A DNA stretch of 64,000 nt from contig JADDOH010004258.1 in the NCBI GenBank assembly GCA_016648135.1, forward strand, positions 62,001 through 126,000, in the 5' to 3' direction. Within the stretch, counting starts at the first letter, position 1. Each line of letters opens with the position of its first letter. This stretch comes from Agrypnia vestita. Lineage: Eukaryota; Arthropoda; Insecta; Trichoptera; Phryganeidae. This document shows, one piece after another, positions 1 through 11,400 of the stretch. The notes below the pieces were generated by a model. It was not told the origin of the DNA. It did no database searches and saw nothing but the letters and a program-made list of their open reading frames with translations. Both the position numbers and the translations under genes were made by a program.

Positions 1-141
1 TTATCAATAAGGTTAGTGCTCATTTCATGTAGTTTTTGTTTTGTTATACGTATTGTTCGTTCTATTTTCTTTCCGTTGTGTGTAAAATAATTTCAAATTA
101 ACTCTAATAACCTAATAATCTAACTGATAGCAGACCTATCC

Positions 142-355
142 TAAGACCAGCCGTATGATAGATCGTAAGTCCTATGAACACTCACACCCACACACAACAC
201 TACCATACCTATTTTCCCATAAAAAATAGCTTCGTAAAAATAAAAAAAAACCTTGCATTGTGTAGGGTGATCGCCGTAAAGCCACTAAAGCCAGCTCATA
301 CAGGTTGTAAGCCCTGTGCTACCGGATAAAAAGACTTCCACGCACGTTTCTCATA
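142..355 (+). repeat. Dispersed repeat family A, two adjacent pieces
   Basis: Two pieces (142-236 and about 267-355) share the pattern CCAGC..(C/G)TA..A(G)GT.GTAAG(T/C)CCT followed by a CTTCCA/CTAC..TTTCTCAT tail. Related pieces are seen at 22,562-22,650 (opposite strand), 35,297-35,398 and 57,908-58,010. No coding frame and no clear termini are visible. The repetition within the window is direct observation; the element class is not known. Confidence 0.55.
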
Positions 356-1008
356 TTCATAGCTTTTATTTAATTAATTATTTATTTAAAGTGACATGGT
401 ATCAGTAATACTTGTATAATACGCTGGACTTTAAAAGAAACAAGATTTTATTTTATAAACTACATATTTTTCAACAATTTTTTATTTGTAAAACGTTATC
501 TGAATATTAATGCTAATCCAATCAGGTATTAGGAGAAAATTTATGAATATATACATAAAGCGTCGAATTAATTAGGTAAATTCTCACGAATTTCATATTG
601 GTTTTGTCTATTTATTAATTTTTTTAGTTGTAGTGTTTTAGTAAAGTGTGTAAAAGATTATCGTCATCTTGATAAAATGGGCATGTTTCAATTTCAGTGC
701 GCTGCCTGCGAAAATCGGAATGTGAAAGTGGGCGGTATGGTGTTGGAGACCTGAGCTGCAAGTTTTCAGAATTCGTTTCATTGGTCCATTGGTCAACGTT
801 CCGCGAATCGTATCACCCACATTGCTCACCCGACCAATCCTGTTTCTCAATTATTCAGCGCTCCATAAAGGAATTGTCCAAATGAATTATAATCGAATAA
901 AACATTGCCTAGGTACCTACCTACCTACAATGCATTGTCTTTAAGGTATTATAAAATAAACATTTTTTTTTAATGTAACTGCCCATACGATATTAGTTTT
1001 ATTACAAA
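356..1008. other. No gene recognised
   Basis: AT-rich DNA with only short chance open frames on both strands. I see no splice-bounded exon, RNA gene or repeat terminus here. Confidence 0.5.
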
Positions 1009-1690
1009 CTAGCTGCAGCCCGTCAAAAATGACTGAACAGTGGTTCGCGTCTTCGCTAAGCCCTGGTGTATATTTATAGCATCTTTTTGGCTGTTTTTTG
1101 TTTTTACTTCCTTTATATTAATTAACTCGTGGCGTCTGCTTGCTTGCTTGCCGTCGAAAAAACTTTGGATCGATGTTTGACCCTTTTCCCGTGATCTAAT
1201 CGAGCTGAAACTTTGCAAGCAGACTCGTGGCGACGATCAAGAAGATCTATCAAATTTTCGTTAAAAAAATTAATATAATATAAATTAATATAATAAATTA
1301 ATATAATAAATTAATATAATAATATAGTATAATTTCGGATTTTTAAAATTTTTAATTGTTTTTTTTTATACAATTTGTATGAAGACATGAAGAGATTCCA
1401 ATGCATCTGGTAGACGCGAAAACTGATAAAATAATAATTTTGAATTTTTCGAAATTTTGTATCCCTTCCGTAGCGTCGCATCCCAAGAGCCCAACTCATA
1501 GGTTAAGCGCCAAACCAGTTACCACTAGTAAATGAGAAAGGAAGTATAACAAAAACTTGGTTTTTATGGGTTACTTTTTTTAGCCGTGAATTCGAACGAA
1601 ATTGCGGAAGTTACACGAAGTTTCGGGGACTCACAGACAGACAGACGGACGGAAAGACATACCACGAAATCATTAAGTGTGACGTTTACG
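1009..1690 (+). repeat. Dispersed repeat family B, split by a younger insertion
   Basis: The outer parts (1,009-1,105 and about 1,590-1,690) match another copy at 29,309-29,575. Shared features are a CCCG-(T)CAAAAATGAC start, GGTTCGCGTCTT, TTTAGCCGTGAATTC and a CAGACAGACGGAC tail. In this copy a separate repeat (1,106-1,575) sits between the two halves, while the second copy is continuous apart from a different internal stretch. The family has no recognisable protein. Confidence 0.6.
1106..1575 (+). repeat. Dispersed repeat with ACTTCCTTT start, copy 1
   Basis: It begins ACTTCCTTTATATTA and carries GATC.AATCGAGCTGAAACT, GACTCGTGGCGACGATCAAG and a closing AAAGGAAGTAT..AAAAACTTGG. The same order of blocks appears at 8,296-8,607 and, inverted, at about 61,872-62,183. 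ACTTCCTTT and AAAGGAAGT are mutual reverse complements, so it may be a non-autonomous element, but no target duplication is clear. It interrupts repeat family B. Confidence 0.6.
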
Positions 1691-2104
1691 GCATACATTG
1701 GTTAATATTTTTCATGGACAATTTTTTTTTAAATCTTCAAAATGGCGGAGTTATGTGCTGTCCTGCACAGGTCCTTCTCCGTGACGCGCGCAGCTGGTGG
1801 AAATAATCGTGTTGCTAGGGTTTTCTGAAATGAAAAAGTGAATTATTTTCTTGTAAAATGATGTAATGTCAATGATGAAGCATATCGAAAAAAAAAATTA
1901 TGGGCAAGTGTGATCAGTTTGAAAATAATTTCATTTCAAGTTAAAAATTCATAATAAGCTAACGGTACATTGTATCAAAAATATAGCTTATGCTACATCG
2001 TAGATAATGTTGTTAGTAAGATGGGGGCAAAATTTGAATAAAATCGATCCAAAAGTTTTTGATATATTTTCTCCACCAGTCTGAAAAGGGGAGATTCGAT
2101 AAAA

Positions 2105-2250
2105 ACGTAAAAGAATTCGTTTAAAAATTCACCTACCACGTTAGCCTCAAATTGATATAACTCAGCCAATTTTTCAAACTTTTGAATGAGCGATCACTCA
2201 AATTATTCTAAGAACTTCAAGCTATAAGATAAAGCTTAATTTATAATGAT
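2105..2250 (+). repeat. Dispersed repeat family D, copy 1
   Basis: The stretch AATTCGTTTAAAAATTCA.CTACCAC to ACTCAAATTATTCT.AGAACT.CAAGC matches 26,745-27,020. The second copy differs mainly by a 163-bp element inserted at a TTAA. This copy therefore serves as the empty-site reference for that insertion. Function unknown. Confidence 0.6.
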
Positions 2251-2260
2251 CCTTAAATTA

Positions 2261-2461
2261 GTGATGGTTAAATCGTTATTTTAACAGGTTATTTTCGGTA
2301 CAGTTATTTGGGATTTGTATCTGATTGTATCGATGATGATAACTAAGTTGTCTGGTATCGATCGTAGCCCGTCGAACTACATAAAATCAGTTGCCAATCA
2401 TCGACGCAATCAGATACATTTCAAAGAACGGTTAGTGTGCTATCGATTAAAATGCCATCAC
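2261..2461. mobile_element. TA-flanked MITE, copy 1
   Basis: A 201-bp element begins GTGATGGTTAAATCG and ends ATTAAAATGCCATCAC, so its ends are inverted repeats. It is flanked by TA on both sides (2,259-2,260 and 2,462-2,463), as expected for the Tc1/mariner superfamily. A homologous element with the same ends and the same TA flanks lies at 56,720-56,931. It has no open frame, so it would need a transposase supplied elsewhere. Confidence 0.8.
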
Positions 2462-2806
2462 TACCTTAAATCCTGAAATTCCTAATAAATTTGAAACGAA
2501 TATACTGGAACTTGTTAATCAACGCATTAATTATTAAATAGTAGCCACTGACTGACTCATATTCGCAACTCTAAATTAAAGAAAAAGTATAAAAAAATGG
2601 CCTACCATTGATGACTCGGCTTTCTTGGCCGTTAATGATATGGTAGTACTTGTGTATTTAATATTGTTCACTTAATTTAAGTTTTGTGTATCTTAAAAAT
2701 CATTTACTAACCCATCGACAGGCATCTAGAAAGTATAAATTAATAAAAACAGATTTTTAATTATAGAATCTCAATAAAATGTTTATCTATCAGAAATTGT
2801 GTATAC

Positions 2807-3375
2807 CGTCACGGAATGGTAAGCAAAAGGAATTGCGCGCTGTCCGAATTCCGTGCAATATGTCACAACATTATCGAAGGATCAAGAACGGCTTATGGCG
2901 TCTAGGGTGATCTAAAACCTTCAGGAAATGTCTAGAAACTCCTGGAACAACCGAGAAGCGACGAGGACCTTCTCCTAAACACTAGAATAATCTAGAAAGT
3001 AAATTTAGGTTCGATTCAGTGCGAAGTCGGCCGCGAGCCGCGAGACGGCGCCCAGGGTCGTGAATTGCGAAGCGATAAATATCGAGCGAAGTATCTAATT
3101 GGCGAAATAAATAAATGCGATAAATACTACTCGCGAGAATTGAATGGAATGTTCTAGTGTATATTAATTACGTGTTACCCAGCGATATTAAAGTGTTCAA
3201 TTATGAGTGATACGTTGCGAAATAGCGTAATTAAAAGAATAGCGTTAAGTTTAATTTGTTTTAAGTGACTTTGTAAATTGAATAGTTAATTAATCATTAC
3301 AAATTAATAAATTACTAATTAACTAATTAACTTCCAGTGTTTTCATTTACCTCACGTAGCCACCCCCACGTGACA
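2807..3375 (+). repeat. Solo-LTR-like repeat, copy 1
   Basis: About 570 bp with short inverted ends: CGTCACGG at the start and CCACGTGACA at the end, close to the TG...CA ends of LTRs. It is homologous along its length to about 6,998-7,531, sharing GGAATGGTAA-like start, GGAATGTTCT/GGAATATTCT and the CCCGTAG.CAC...GTGACAATAT end. The 4-bp flanks ATAC and ATAT nearly match. No gag or pol is nearby, so a solo LTR is the simplest reading, but this is inference. Confidence 0.5.
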
Positions 3376-3378
3376 ATA

Positions 3379-4343
3379 TATAATACAATGTTCGTTCGAA
3401 AATGCAAAGGTTCTGTCAACCCATAATTGATGAAATGAAAATTCCGCGTATTTTGATCAAACCTTGTGTATCCAGAAGTGGAAAGACACATGCTGATGAT
3501 GATGATGTAATCTTACAACGTTGCAAGATTGTTGGACTTGAGCTTTGTTAACATCACAAAAACATTAGTAGGTTTATTATAATTGAGTCGTTTTGCATAT
3601 TTTTTTATGTTTATTCATGACCAGCCGAGTAGACCACCGTAACACAACACGAGAACCAAATTTCGTTGCCTTTAAACTAACTGCCTTGCCTATAATGAAA
3701 TCACGCTACATTCTTGGACTTGGAGAACTCGATTATTTAACGATGATTTACACCACAGCGGCGCGGGTTTACCTGTGTGCCGTGTGTGTATGCGTGGTTT
3801 CCGCGGCTGTGTGCGTGTGTAAAGTAGGGGCCCGGTCAAACAACGGTAAACACATAAACTCGCCTGCATAGTCAAAGGCGCAAATTAAAAGATCGCGTCC
3901 GGTAATGTTACGCGACTCCCGCCTGTACTTCTTTTCTCACGTCTTTCAAACGAAGGCGCTGAGTTTGTATATAAATTTAGTTTTGTGATTCGACCGTATG
4001 AATGACACGCGCTGTAAGTATTGGAGGCACTCGATTAAAAGTTCTCAGAGTTTATCAATTATACCATAAAATATATTTTTGAGATGAAGTTATTTTTTTA
4101 TTAAGTGGTATTGTTTTGTCAGTTTTTTTCTATAATCATCGATAAACCATATGTTTCCTGAGTAATCTAAGGAAATGGATTTTCGTGATAGTATTTCATT
4201 TAGAAAAATATCAAAAAATGTTTTTTTATTTTTTGATGTACTGTTTGACACGCTGACACGTATTACTTAGCATAGAATTTTTTCGATACTATAAATACAC
4301 GTGTGCATAGTTAAGACTTATCTCGAAGACTCGTCTCGATAAC
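3379..4343. other. No gene recognised; GT/CA-rich patch
   Basis: Contains a GT-rich imperfect stretch around 3,770-3,825 that opens short frames on both strands. The frames have low-complexity composition and no homology I recognise, so they are not called as genes. Confidence 0.45.
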
Positions 4344-4347
4344 TCAT

Positions 4348-4485
4348 GTTGGCATGACCAGATAAACCAGATACTGGAAGATGGTACTGTTAGGAGCCGA
4401 TGAGCTTGCATGAGAAGATTTATGAATTTGGTGAGAGTTGTGTGTTAGGGTTAGAAGGGTGCGGCGCTCCATCGTATGTACGTTG
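4348..4485 (+). pseudogene. LINE 3' coding fragment
   Basis: Read on the plus strand with frame changes, the peptide blocks WHDQINQILEDG and a following VRS...ACM(H)RRF(Y)MN are the same as those in the LINE tail at 17,450-17,757. It is a short relic of the C-terminal end of a non-LTR retrotransposon ORF2, frameshifted and with internal stops. The clade cannot be set from this piece. Confidence 0.65.
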
Positions 4486-6645
4486 GTAAATATTTCATAA
4501 TGATTTTTTTGGAATCGTTCTTTCTTACAAAAATCTCTGAATTTGTCGTACTCACTATTTTGTTTCTCGTCTATGGTTTGCAAAAATTCATATTTTTTTG
4601 AGAAAATTTGAAGATAAAGTATAGTAACTTTTTAAATACTTGCGACTCAATTAATTTTTTATCATGGTTGAAATCAAGACACTAAATTCTATTGGAAAAC
4701 GTATTTTTGTAAAAATCTAAGCATGTAACGTATTCCCAAATTAGGCGAATAAGGCAACTGGTATGTACCGACCATTACCGAGTAGTCTCTGAGACCAGAG
4801 ATCAAAGTCTCTTTCGTATATATCAAAGTCGGTATTCTTACTTAACTGATTATATTTTAAGGTGTGCTTTGTTATTTATGTAAAAGGGTAATCGATACGA
4901 TTACTGGGTGGGCGGAATTTAGTTATCACAATTCTTTTATTTAGCATAACACCTGTTTACCTACATTGTAGCGTTATCAAACGTGGTATAAAATATTTTA
5001 ATATCTCTGTAAATAGGTTTGCCGAAAAACATCTTTTAAAAATCATTTTTATGATGTAACTTCAAAAGTTTTCGCTCAAAAAGTTACATTATTTAACTTA
5101 TTGTATTCCTCAATCAAAATGATACAATATTTTATGATTAAACCTAACTATAACTAAGCTGAAATCATTTAAATTTAAATTTTAATTTTGTTAATGCACT
5201 TATAATATTTCTGGTCAAAAGTTCATTATCATTTACCATGTGTTCACCGATAAAACATTTACATCGCACAATGAATACAAACATATATTGGTCAAACGAA
5301 ATGAAACTGAGTTAGTTTTTTTGCAAGCTAAATATTTGATGAGATGAAATATGCAGAACCTATCTTTTTATGAAATATTTACGGCCTATTCACAAATTCT
5401 GTCAACCGTTTAAAATATGTTAACGGCACATTTGTAAGGGCAAGATGAGATAAGTTTCAGAGCTTTAGTTGAAATAAAACCGACTACCGTTCACACTTGT
5501 TGAAATTTTGATCTCGAAATAAACTCCGACATTATTGCTTGAGACTGGTAAGACGAGACGTTCGTTATGACAACGAGATAGATACTTAACAAACGTCACC
5601 TAGAACTAAGGATGCCTTAAATAATTTACTCTGAAAAGATTGACAAACGAATGCATTAAATTACGAAAAATTATTTACGGTCAATGAACTTACGTACGTT
5701 TTATGAATGCCAAGCACGAAGTAACCCCGACCCAATCGGCTAAGCAGTAGAAGAAGATGAAGAAGTATAAAGTGAGGCAAGAGAAAAAAATAACTCAAAA
5801 CATAATGGCTGCAAGTGGCAGTGCTTAAATATGTGAGAAGAAGTGTTTCAGAAATTGTCTAGAGACAAAAATCTCATTCGTTGACTCATACCATAACATA
5901 ATTTGTTTTTTATTGCTCTCACACATCACTGAACTTTTCGTTGATGACGATTTAGATTTAATATAGTTAGAACCCGGTGGGTCTTAACCTCCTCAAATTT
6001 TTTTCTCCAACCCTATTACGTTATATATCTCTTATAGTATTATATATCTTTGAACCCTATTACGGATCATTTTATTGAAGACACTCACTTTTATCCAATG
6101 TCAAATAATTTTTAACCTTCCCAAGAGCCCTGCTGGTCTTGTATTCTTTGTTTTGTCCTGAACCAATCTTGTCCAAACTTTATCGATCTATTTTAAACCT
6201 ACGCTATGCACTATTGTTTCACGTAACGGTCCGAGACTACCTACCGTTTTACGGTATATCCATTATTTGAATTTTGCCATCACGAATATTATTGTACTTT
6301 TGTTGATTCCCAATAAAGGTACTCGTAAGTTGGTCCCAACACGATGCGGTATGTACATATTGTAGAGGAATTTACAACAAAAATAACCCATTGATGATTC
6401 GTGACTCGGTCCAAGTATGCACGGTTCGTTTACAGTAAGAATTAACATCCACGTTCTGAAACATCTGCGATTATATTGTAATACAGGTTATCCGAAACTT
6501 CGGTCCTCGTCGCTGGACCACAGTGCTTGAAGAATACTTCAAATTTAAATGATTTAAAATAATCTTTATGGGCATATTTGTTTTTTGCCCAGTAGGTACT
6601 GAATTGGAATATGTACCTCGAAATATATTTTTAATGACAATTGGG
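4486..6645. other. No gene recognised
   Basis: Two kilobases of AT-rich sequence with short open frames only. No exon-like segment with splice signals, no RNA gene and no repeat boundary could be supported. Confidence 0.5.
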
Positions 6646-6783
6646 GTGCTTGTTGATCTAGCGGCTAAGAGGTTTGCCAGGTGATCCAGTGGTCATGGTT
6701 CCGAACTTCATTCCTGACCAGCATGTTAGTACAATTTTTCATAATTTTGTTTGAAAATAGGAAAATATTGATGTGAAATGTAC
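6646..6783 (+). repeat. tRNA-derived SINE, diverged copy
   Basis: The head GCTTGTTGATCTAGCGGCTAAG and a degraded B box (GGTTCCGAACTTC) line up with the better SINE at 18,861-19,049, and the body TTTGAAAATAG.AAAATATTGA.GTGA matches that copy's 3' part. Sequence decay in both promoter boxes suggests an old copy. It is not a functional tRNA gene. Confidence 0.6.
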
Positions 6784-6997
6784 TTCATAAATGCATTTTG
6801 TATATACAATATAATTTTTATTTTACACAAAACAATGTTTTCAAGTTGTTTCTTTCAATTTGGTAGGCAATTAAGTACCATGCGTCAGATATATATATGA
6901 ATTAATTTTTCGAGGTTCTATCAAATTGAATTAATCAGTTTAGTTTGATATTATCTATCAAGGAGGGGAGAAATTCTGTAAATCTATAACATACTAT

Positions 6998-7531
6998 AAA
7001 TAACGAGATGGTAAAATCGGAAGGAATTACGCACTATTGAAAACCCTCAAACATTCCACAACACTTTGAAATGGACCGGGACATTCTCGTAAATACCGGA
7101 AATGTCGGGGGAGTACTTGAAATGTGTAGAACGGTCTCGAACATTCGAAAACCAATCCGTTTTTTATTAAAACGTGAAAGTTATTGTTTGTCTTTTGACA
7201 AGTGTGGCATAACCAGCGAAACCGTAGTAACAAAGCTGTGTGGAAGGGGCACGTGTATAACCGAGTGAAAGACATTCGGGCGATTACTTATGTGCGAAAT
7301 TGAGCGGAATATTCTCGATAGTGATCGATGCGATAGAATCAACGTAATAAAAAGTGTTCCACAGACCAGTGACTTGAGATAGTGAGAATTAAGAAATTGG
7401 ATAATAAACGTGAGAAATATTCTAAAAAAACAGTGCTCTGGTTAAGTTGGTGTTGAGTAACTTTGGTGATAAATAAAACTTTATTTAACTTTTAACGTTT
7501 CATTCCCCTCCCGTAGTCACGTGCCGTGACA
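6998..7531 (+). repeat. Solo-LTR-like repeat, copy 2
   Basis: Homologous to 2,807-3,375 from an ACG.GATGGTAA start to a CCCGTAGTCAC..CCGTGACA end. The left terminus is worn. The interior is full of the motif (C/T)A(G/A)A.CATTC/GGAA.ATTCT. No coding sequence adjoins it. Confidence 0.5.
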
Positions 7532-7534
7532 ATA

Positions 7535-8295
7535 TGCATGAAATATATATATAAATCATCAATTATGATGGTGAATTAACTGTTTTTACAACCTTAGTAT
7601 ATATTCAAAAATCAACGAAAATACAAATGCAAAATAATTTAAATATTTACATTGATTATATTTCGTACTTATATGGCACATTTAACATTCGTCATTGTTC
7701 CTACTTATTCAGTGATGTCGATCAATGATGTTCTACATTGAAAAATATTTTGCTCATTTTGAAAGAAAAAAAAGGTGAGAAATAAAGAGGAGAGACGCGA
7801 GGAAATTATATATGCAGATGTAGCCGTAAACATGTAACTATGTTGGTGTATATTTTTTCGTTGAACATTTACTCTTTGAATTTTTTAACCTTTTAACCGT
7901 GTGGTTGAAAAGCCGTACACTGTACTGATGGATTATTGCGGCGTTTCAGTGGCGAGCACAGTGGGCACTTATTTTTCATCTTCAGTTCTACCGCACAATT
8001 ATTATTACCGTAAAACCGTATCTAGTCAAACCAGTTTCCAGACGAAATGTCCACGTCCTACTCCTCGAAAGAATTTCAAATTAAAAATCTTTGATAGGTA
8101 CCAACATACATCTTGCCGTAACTAAACTAGTTCTTTAGGAGAGGAGAATAGATCACAGTACTAGTATGCCCCCCTCGCGTACATTTATTATAATTCTATA
8201 TAGTCCACATAGGGATAATCATTAATTAAATATATACTTTCCCATTTAAAAAGCTTCGTCTCTGTGAGACATATATTTTATCTAAAAGTATCATT
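7535..8295. other. No gene recognised
   Basis: A 74-codon plus-strand frame lies at 7,901-8,125 but shows no domain, signal or homology I recognise and has no convincing splice context. Otherwise AT-rich spacer. Confidence 0.4.
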
Positions 8296-8607
8296 TTAAC
8301 TTCCTTTATATTAACTCGTGGTGGTGTCTGATTGCTTGCTTGACGAAAAAACTTTGGATCGATTTTTAACCCTTTCCCCGTGATCCAATCGAGCTGAAAC
8401 TTTGTAAGTAGACTCGTGGCGACGATCAAGAAGATATTTAAAATTTTCGTTAAAAAAAAAATAATTATAGTATAATTTTGTATTTTTCAAATTTTTAATG
8501 ATTTTTTCATACAAGTTGTATGGAGATTCCGACGCATATGGTAGACACGAAACCCGAAAATGAGAAAGGAAGTATTGTAAAAACTTGGTTTTTATTGGTT
8601 ACTTTTT
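8296..8607 (+). repeat. Dispersed repeat with ACTTCCTTT start, copy 2
   Basis: Begins ACTTCCTTTATATTAACTCG and ends AAAGGAAGTATTGTAAAAACTTGG followed by GGTTACTTTTTTTA. Same block order as copy 1 at 1,106-1,575. Copy 2 is shorter because copy 1 has expanded AT repeats in its middle. Confidence 0.65.
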
Positions 8608-8686
8608 TTAATTATTAACATACGTCCATATTTATTACACAAACTATAAATCTCATCTCATTTCATCTCATCTCCTTCCCCTTGTC

Positions 8687-8960
8687 CTATTCGGGACCCA
8701 TTGCATCGACAAGGCGTCTCCATTCGTCCCTGTCTTGCGCTGATTGTGCGGCCTCCGTCCATTGTATTCCCATCCTTTCCTCGCACAGTTTCTGGAGTTG
8801 CCTCGCCCAACTGTGTCTGGGGCGGCCGACTGGACGTCTTCCCTCAGGAATCGCACTCGGTATTTTCCTAGGAATTCGGTCATCAGACATTCTTAGTACG
8901 TGCCCAAGCCACCTCAGTTTCGATTTTTCTATGAAGAGTAGCAGTGGTTCAATATTTAAA
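8687..8960 (-). pseudogene. LINE ORF2 C-terminal fragment
   Basis: The minus strand encodes an open stretch with the hallmark tail of insect non-LTR retrotransposon ORF2 proteins: KLRWLGHVLRM, then GRRPVGRPRHSWARQL, then the closing WTEAAQ..QDRDEWRRLV. It lacks the endonuclease and reverse transcriptase domains, so it is a typical 5'-truncated copy. The overlapping 155-codon plus-strand frame is its antisense shadow. Confidence 0.85.
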
Positions 8961-9311
8961 GCAAACTGTTTTCGCGCTGTTACAAACTTGGTATACGTAC
9001 ATCACTTTTTTATATTCTCTTTTTGTATTGTGAAAAACATTTTATTTTTATTTTGCAATTTTTATTTTGAATATGTAATCAAATCTCAAGAAATGGAAAC
9101 CCCACATTATCCGCTGGACCAACGATGTCTTGCATACGAAAAAAGATAATAAAACGTGAAAATAGTTCTTGCCGGAACTAGCTATTAACGATTTTGATTT
9201 ATCATAGTTAAAAAATAAATAATTACAGCAAGTTTAATTTTTATGGCAACATAATATTATGCAAACTTCGTAAGGCTATCGGCGTTTGCGGAAATTATTG
9301 TAGGTTTTGTT

Positions 9312-9395
9312 CGCTCTGGTGGTCGAACCCGGAACCTGTGGCCTTGCCACCCATGCAACATGCCTCGTGGCACAATGGTGATGATTTATCTAAAT
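9312..9395 (-). repeat. tRNA-like SINE head, minus strand
   Basis: On the minus strand GTGGCAAGGCCACAGGTTCC followed by GGGTTCGACCACC has a good B box (GGTTCGANNC shape). The acceptor stem and 3' CCA-proximal sequence do not pair as a tRNA would. I read it as the head of a SINE or tRNA-derived repeat. Confidence 0.45.
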
Positions 9396-9399
9396 ATAA

Positions 9400-10331
9400 T
9401 CATGTGACTTTGTTTTAAATCGTGAGTTCCTACTATATTTTAAACACGTCACTCAAATAAGAATGCTGTGCCTCAATTAGGATGTCATATAATAAATAAT
9501 CTGCGACTCTATTTTAATTTTTTAAATTATTTATTTAAATAATTTTCACCTTTTTGTGTGTAGGTAAACTTGTCCCTGGCATATGTATATGCCATATAGG
9601 ATGCTTGCCTTACTGTTGGCTGTCGGAAATGTGGTGGAATACTCTATGGACTGTGTGTATTCATATTTTGTACTTCAACAGTAGCATTTCTAGTATATAT
9701 GTAACTTGTAATTCCCACTTAATTGATAATAAATATGTTCCATTTCGTCGCTGTATATATAATAAATCCTATGTGTCGTTTTGTACATTCTGAGATGAAC
9801 GAATCAATTTGTCAATTTTTCATATAAATAATGGAGATTTACTAAAAAAAACATTGCCGTTCATCTGAAAAGTAATTATTTAAAATATTTTTTATAAATC
9901 TAGTCTGTGCAATTATTTTTTAAACAGTTTTATTCGTTTATCTCAGAATTTAATAAAACGTCACATAGGATTAACTATATATACAGCGATATACAGCGAC
10001 AATTTGTTATTTGTCCCTGCGCCTCGGAGACGGAGAAGAAGTTTTGTGTGGACGCCTCCCCGTTCCGCTTGCACTCTCATAAGTGTCAGCGGGAGGGTGA
10101 CCACGACCAGCATTAAAATAGTGCCGAATATGGGTGGCGAAAATGTAGAACCGATTTGGGAGTTATTGCTAATAGATCGGCCATGTGGGTGTATGGTGGG
10201 TCCCTCTCTGTGTCGAAAAGATTGCTTATTTGATATGATCGGCGATCGTACAAAATATGACAATATTGCGATGTGGTACAATTAACGGTTTTAAGTAGCT
10301 CTCCAAGTACGTGCTTTTATAATGGATTTTT
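9400..10331. other. No gene recognised; overlapping frames on both strands
   Basis: A moderately GC-rich patch at about 10,000-10,280 has open frames of 93 codons (plus) and 106 codons (minus) that overlap. Neither shows a domain or splice signals, and such sense/antisense pairs usually reflect base composition. Confidence 0.4.
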
Positions 10332-10432
10332 CAATGGCGTGTCCCTTTTAATCCCATTTTCCCTCTCTGTCTCCTGTCACTTTCATATAGACGTCAGACG
10401 TTCAGACAGAGTCCATCCAGATACATATGTAT
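10332..10432 (+). repeat. Dispersed repeat family E, copy 1
   Basis: CTTTTAATCCCATTTTCCCT then CTCTCT.T.(T)CC.GTC and TCCAGATACAT matches 32,003-32,090. The pair shows an interspersed repeat; no other information is visible. Confidence 0.5.
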
Positions 10433-10934
10433 GCAAAAAGTTAACAAACGTTACGAATAAAATATAGACAGACTCGACGAAGGAGCTAAGAGCAATATCG
10501 ACTCATGCCACTGGGTAACTACAATGCGCTGGTCGCATGGGCCGTCTTGCAACATCGAAAAGTGCTTCGAAAATCTGTTGAGGACCACTTTAAAAGGGAT
10601 GTAATTATTGTTGATGAAAAGATATAGATTTTTGGAGAAAATCAAATTCTGCGTATTTTTTTTATCAAAATTCGTATTTTGAGTACCGAACTCTTCAGGC
10701 TTGTGGATTAGTTAAACCATTCCGTCTTTAGTGTTCGCTATCACTATGCTATCATTTATAAATTGAAGTCCACTGTTTTATAAATTAATTTTCATCGCAT
10801 TAAAATATTGGCTGATTTCAAAAATGCCCAGGACCCTGATGAATGTTCTAAATTTGCTTATAGAGATGGTCAATTTTTTTAGGTAATATTTTTACCTGCA
10901 ACGTATTTCATAACACCTAACCTAAATGTATCGT

Positions 10935-11400
10935 CACGAATACGCAATACGAGCATCTACCGTGAGCCGGCATATTGTGGCGATTTCGACCGAAGTCGGC
11001 GTCCTTTATGTCAGAGTCGTTATGCCGATCTCGGGTCGTTTCCGCGTACAGATCGCGCGCCTTCGGAATGTTGCGCTCGTGGCGAAATCGGAACATCTCG
11101 TATGGCGAAATTCATCTGCGCACGATTCACATTTCTACGCGTCTCGACGTAAGGCGCATTATGCCGCGCGACCTGGAATGCACGCGGGGTGCTTTGGATG
11201 GGGGATCTGCTTCTATCGGTGATTGCTCGGCGGACGGCTGTCCAGAAACAGTTGGCCCGGGTAAAGATTTCTTGACTTGCCATCGCGTGTCGTCCATTAC
11301 ACAACGAGCTCGGCAAAGCGGAATCAATCCATCTTCTAGAATTATTGCCATTAATTGCAGTCTGTAATTCATTTTTTCGTTTTCTTCTTGTGGTCCAGAG
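10935..11400. other. CpG-rich block of unknown origin
   Basis: This 465-bp block is much richer in CpG than its surroundings and has long open frames in several registers: 130 codons plus (10,975-11,367), 127 and 95 codons minus. The predicted peptides are Arg/Ser-rich with no motif I recognise. It may be a decayed coding sequence (host or transposon) or a regulatory CpG patch. No gene is called. Confidence 0.35.

Noticed and set aside
1741..1830. Short frame starting AAAATGGCGGAG
   Set aside because: A good start context, but only 28 codons, in repeat-rich DNA, with no splice donor that continues it.
3593..3871. 92-codon frame with Cys/Val run
   Set aside because: Produced by a GT-rich low-complexity tract; the opposite strand is open as well.
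8682..9149. 155-codon plus-strand frame
   Set aside because: Its first part is the antisense of the LINE tail at 8,687-8,960, which has clear ORF2 motifs; the rest is AT-rich low complexity.
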